Made by a program: the position numbers and the translations under genes
Shown: piece after piece, positions 61,869 through 64,000 of the stretch
Layout: the number at the start of each line of letters is the position of its first letter
How positions within the stretch are numbered: position 1 is the stretch's first letter
NCBI RefSeq assembly: GCF_003992665.1
Contig: NZ_RZMX01000059.1
Location: 1-64,000 of the forward strand
DNA: 64,000 nucleotides
Direction of reading: 5' to 3'
Origin: Pelagibacterium montanilacus
GTDB lineage: Bacteria; Pseudomonadota; Alphaproteobacteria; Rhizobiales; Devosiaceae
The notes under the pieces: model-generated
Database searches by the model: none
The model's input: only the letters and a program-made list of their open reading frames with translations
Told to the model about the DNA's origin: nothing

Positions 61869-62384
61869 ATGAGACATCCGCTCGCTTGCGCGGCCCTCGT
61901 TCTGGCCGCCGCCACCGCCACCGCCCCCGCAGCAGCACAGGAAAGCGAGGCAAGCGCCGTGTTCCTCGACTCCGAAGGGGCCGAGATCGGCGAGGCCGTG
62001 CTCCTTCAGGCCGAGGCCGGCGTCCTGATCGAACTGGCCGTATCGGGCCTGCCCGCCGCCTCCTGGGCGGCGTTCCACATTCATGAGCATGGGGAGTGCG
62101 ACCCGGAAGAAGAGCACGAAACCGCGGGCGGCCATTTCGGTCCCGGCGACAGCGCCCACGGATTTTTCGGGACACAGGGCCCCCACGCCGGGGACATGCC
62201 CAATCAGTATGTCTCCGAACAGGGCACGCTCAGGGCGCAGGTCTTCAACACCTTCGTCTCGCTCGATCGCGATCCCAACGCCATCCGCGGCCGGGCCCTG
62301 ATGATTCACGCCGATCCAGACGACTACACCAGCCAGCCCTCGGGAGCGGCCGGCCGCCGCCTGGCCTGCGCAGTTATCCAGTAG
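61869..62384 (+). CDS. sodC: Periplasmic Cu/Zn superoxide dismutase
   Basis: This 171-residue enzyme has a signal peptide (cleavage near AAAQE) and all metal ligands: H70 and H72 in AFHIHEHGEC, H89 in AGGHFGP (bridging), H97/H106 and D109 in the GPHAGDMPN loop, and H147 in IHADPDDY. C77 and C167 form the conserved disulfide. It removes superoxide in the periplasm. AGGGAGA precedes the ATG. It may share a transcript with the small membrane protein upstream and fits a stress cluster with the YghA-like SDR. Confidence 0.93.
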   Translation: MRHPLACAALVLAAATATAPAAAQESEASAVFLDSEGAEIGEAVLLQAEAGVLIELAVSGLPAASWAAFHIHEHGECDPEEEHETAGGHFGPGDSAHGFFGTQGPHAGDMPNQYVSEQGTLRAQVFNTFVSLDRDPNAIRGRALMIHADPDDYTSQPSGAAGRRLACAVIQ

Positions 62385-62502
62385 GCTTTCTGCCGAGCGA
62401 CCCTTGAAGGCGGAGAATGTGGCACCCGGTGCAACGTTCGCCGCATTCCTGCATTATCATGGACGGCAAACCGGATCTCTTGGCGGGGAAGGAGAAGGGG
62501 AT

Positions 62503-62916
62503 ATGCCACGACAATATGAGGACCCGACCCGAGAATGCATCCTCGTGGCGGAAGACGAATATCTCATCGCCCTTGGCCTGCGTCAGGCCGTGCTCGACCA
62601 TGGCGCCAGGCCCATCGGCCCCTTCGCTCAGGTAGACGAGGCGCTGGCGGTGCTCGACGGACGCCAGCGCGTGGATGGGGCGATTCTGGACATCAATATC
62701 GCCGGACGGCCCGTGTTCCCCGTCGCCCGCCGTCTGGAAGAACTCGGCGTCACCTTCGTTTTCGCCACCGGCTATGATCATTGGACCATTCCGCGCGGTC
62801 ATGCGGGGGTGGAGCGGTTCGAAAAGCCCATCGACCCCCACGCCGTCGTCTCGGGCCTTCTGGCCCAATTGCGTGCATGCGCCCCCCGGGGCGCCGAAAG
62901 GGAGAGACCGGCATGA
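62503..62916 (+). CDS. Single-domain response regulator (receiver only)
   Basis: This 137-residue protein is a receiver domain: acidic pocket at E17-D18, phosphoacceptor D63 in GAILDINIAG, and K108 in FEKPID. There is no output domain. GGAGAAGGGG precedes the ATG. It overlaps the second receiver gene by four bases (ATGA), and a GAF-domain gene follows. Single receivers usually pass phosphate between kinases or act by protein contact, as in the alphaproteobacterial general stress response. Confidence 0.9.
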   Translation: MPRQYEDPTRECILVAEDEYLIALGLRQAVLDHGARPIGPFAQVDEALAVLDGRQRVDGAILDINIAGRPVFPVARRLEELGVTFVFATGYDHWTIPRGHAGVERFEKPIDPHAVVSGLLAQLRACAPRGAERERPA

Positions 62917-63419
62917 CCCAGGCCGAAGCTGCCGACATCTCGAGCAAATGCGTGCTGGTGGTGGAGGACGACTATCTGCTCGCCCGCGAGCTCTGCAACG
63001 ATCTCAAGAAACATGGCGCTTCCGTGCTCGGGCCGGCGCCCACGGTCCATTACGCCAAGCTCCTCCTGGGCAAACGCAAGATCGACGGGGCCATTCTCGA
63101 CATCAGCCTGTTCGGCGAGGACGTCTATTCCCTTGTCGACCAGTTGCAGGGCGACGGCATCCCCATCGTCTTTGCCACCGCCTACCAGCGCGACCAGATC
63201 GCCCGTGACTACCGTTCCATCGACACCCTTCACAAGCCCATCTGCCTTGAAGGCCTGCGCCGCAAGGTCGCGGACTTCGCGCCCATGGCGGTGGCCGAGC
63301 CGGGCAGGGCTCCGGTCTCCCCGGGCTTCGAAGCCCCCCGTCCTCCCGCCGAAGGGGTCCGGGATATCCATGAACGCTGGAGCCGGGTGCTCGCCAGGGC
63401 CATGCGCCAGCCGCACTGA
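62913..63419 (+). CDS. Single-domain response regulator with a C-terminal extension
   Basis: This 168-residue protein has a receiver (1-125: acidic E18-D19-D20, phosphoacceptor D63 in GAILDISLFG, K108 in LHKPICLE) and a ~45-residue Pro/Arg-rich tail of unknown role. It resembles the preceding receiver (same spacing, similar ILDI motif), so the two probably arose by duplication. Its ATG overlaps the preceding stop. Confidence 0.9.
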   Translation: MTQAEAADISSKCVLVVEDDYLLARELCNDLKKHGASVLGPAPTVHYAKLLLGKRKIDGAILDISLFGEDVYSLVDQLQGDGIPIVFATAYQRDQIARDYRSIDTLHKPICLEGLRRKVADFAPMAVAEPGRAPVSPGFEAPRPPAEGVRDIHERWSRVLARAMRQPH

Positions 63420-63463
63420 AGGCCAGCAGGTTTCGGGCCCTCGAGGGGAGCGAACGCAACGCC

Positions 63464-64000
63464 ATGGATCACGAACCCAGCAAGAGCGTGCCGTCGCCGG
63501 ACAACGATGACGCCGATCTCCAGATCGATCTCCTTCGGCTGTCCGACCGGATCCGGAGGATCGAGTCGGAAGACGAGGTGCTGCGCGTCTGCGCCACTGC
63601 GCTCGGCGAGCTCCTGGGGCTTGAACGCGTGGGGTTCGCAGCCTTCACCGATCAGCCGGACGTGTGCGAAATCCTCGCCGAATGGCTGGTCAGCGCCGGC
63701 ATGCCGGCATTTTCCGGGCGGATCGACCTCAAGGGCTTCGGCCCTGACATCGCGGGCCGTCTCCGGGCGGGTCGCGAACTCGCCTGGGACGACGCGCAGG
63801 CCCGGGTCGCGGGCGGCGATCCCGATATCGCGGCGCGCTATCGAACCATGGGCGTCGGCGCGATGCTCAACATCCCCATCATGCGCGACGGAGAGGTGGC
63901 CGCTTTCCTTTATGCGCACAGCGCCGCGCCCCGCGACTGGCCGCTCAGGGATATCCTGCTGGCCCGCGATGTCTGCGAACGGGCCTGGTCCAGTCTCGAG
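63464..64000 (+). CDS. GAF-domain protein, 5' part; probable sensor histidine kinase (truncated by the window end)
   Basis: This frame is open from the ATG at 63464 (CGAGGGGAG upstream) to the end of the window, 179 codons, with no stop. Residues 20-179 look like a GAF domain: LLRLSDRIRRIESEDEVLRVCATALGELLG helix, then VGFAAF, and GAMLNIPIMRDGEVAAFLYAHS near the end of the window. GAF domains at this place often head HWE or HisKA_2 histidine kinases, and the two receivers upstream support that, but the kinase part lies beyond the window. Confidence 0.75.
   Translation, partial: MDHEPSKSVPSPDNDDADLQIDLLRLSDRIRRIESEDEVLRVCATALGELLGLERVGFAAFTDQPDVCEILAEWLVSAGMPAFSGRIDLKGFGPDIAGRLRAGRELAWDDAQARVAGGDPDIAARYRTMGVGAMLNIPIMRDGEVAAFLYAHSAAPRDWPLRDILLARDVCERAWSSLE

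Overview
The window looks like chromosome from a GC-rich alphaproteobacterium of the Hyphomicrobiales, possibly Devosiaceae-like. The grounds are the high GC, the dense short operons with overlapping stop/start codons, the many sugar and polyamine-type ABC importers, and two kinds of intergenic repeat. The taxonomic guess is inference. No rRNA, tRNA or CRISPR array was seen.

Left end (1-6341). A complete IS256-family element starts at base 1 and cuts off the 5' part of a short-chain dehydrogenase gene, of which only the last ~40 codons remain. Beside it is a three-gene minus-strand cassette, visibly less GC-rich than the rest: a PD-(D/E)xK nuclease-like protein, a soluble FtsH-like AAA+ zinc protease, and a protein whose C-terminus resembles PcfJ. 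It has no known pathway partner here and is the best candidate for an undescribed (defence-like) system. About 750 bases without a convincing gene follow.

6342-17573: a D-apionate / branched-sugar-acid operon. A divergent GntR/FCD regulator faces apnO, apnL, a RuBisCO-like protein and oiaK, followed by a CUT2 sugar importer whose ATPase and one permease are fused. A shared promoter/operator-like motif (extended -10 TGGTATAAT) occurs three times, at both divergent promoters and in front of the importer.

17599-28868: YhaO/YhaN-type nuclease-ATPase pair; a CIO-type cytochrome bd oxidase (cydA, cydB and a DUF2474 small subunit); a P-loop kinase; a tagatose-3-epimerase-like sugar isomerase; an enolase-superfamily dehydratase/racemase; a LysR regulator.

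29034-42470: a long plus-strand catabolic island combining a class V aminotransferase-fold enzyme, a PotDBCA-type importer, RidA, an ornithine-cyclodeaminase-family protein, a GcvA-like regulator, a second (MalEFGK-type) importer and a DAO-family FAD oxidoreductase. Imine/amine chemistry is the common thread.

42553-50590 (minus): lysine degradation through 2-oxoadipate. A class I aminotransferase, AmaB (antiquitin-type aldehyde dehydrogenase), HglS (2-oxoadipate dioxygenase/decarboxylase giving D-2-hydroxyglutarate) and a YdiJ-like FAD/Fe-S dehydrogenase (D-2-hydroxyglutarate to 2-oxoglutarate) are packed with 7-24 base gaps, followed by a LysR regulator.

50804-59147: a PcaD-like hydrolase, then a Thu-like glycoside locus. 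ThuA-family protein, Gfo/Idh/MocA dehydrogenase and ROK repressor are divergent from a MalEFGK-type importer, with two matching operator palindromes, one of them on the importer promoter's -10.

59308-64000: a stress and signalling block with a small exported acidic protein, a small 'ESFPASDPPA' protein, a YghA-like SDR, small unknown proteins, periplasmic Cu/Zn superoxide dismutase, two single-domain receivers and the start of a GAF-domain protein that runs off the window.
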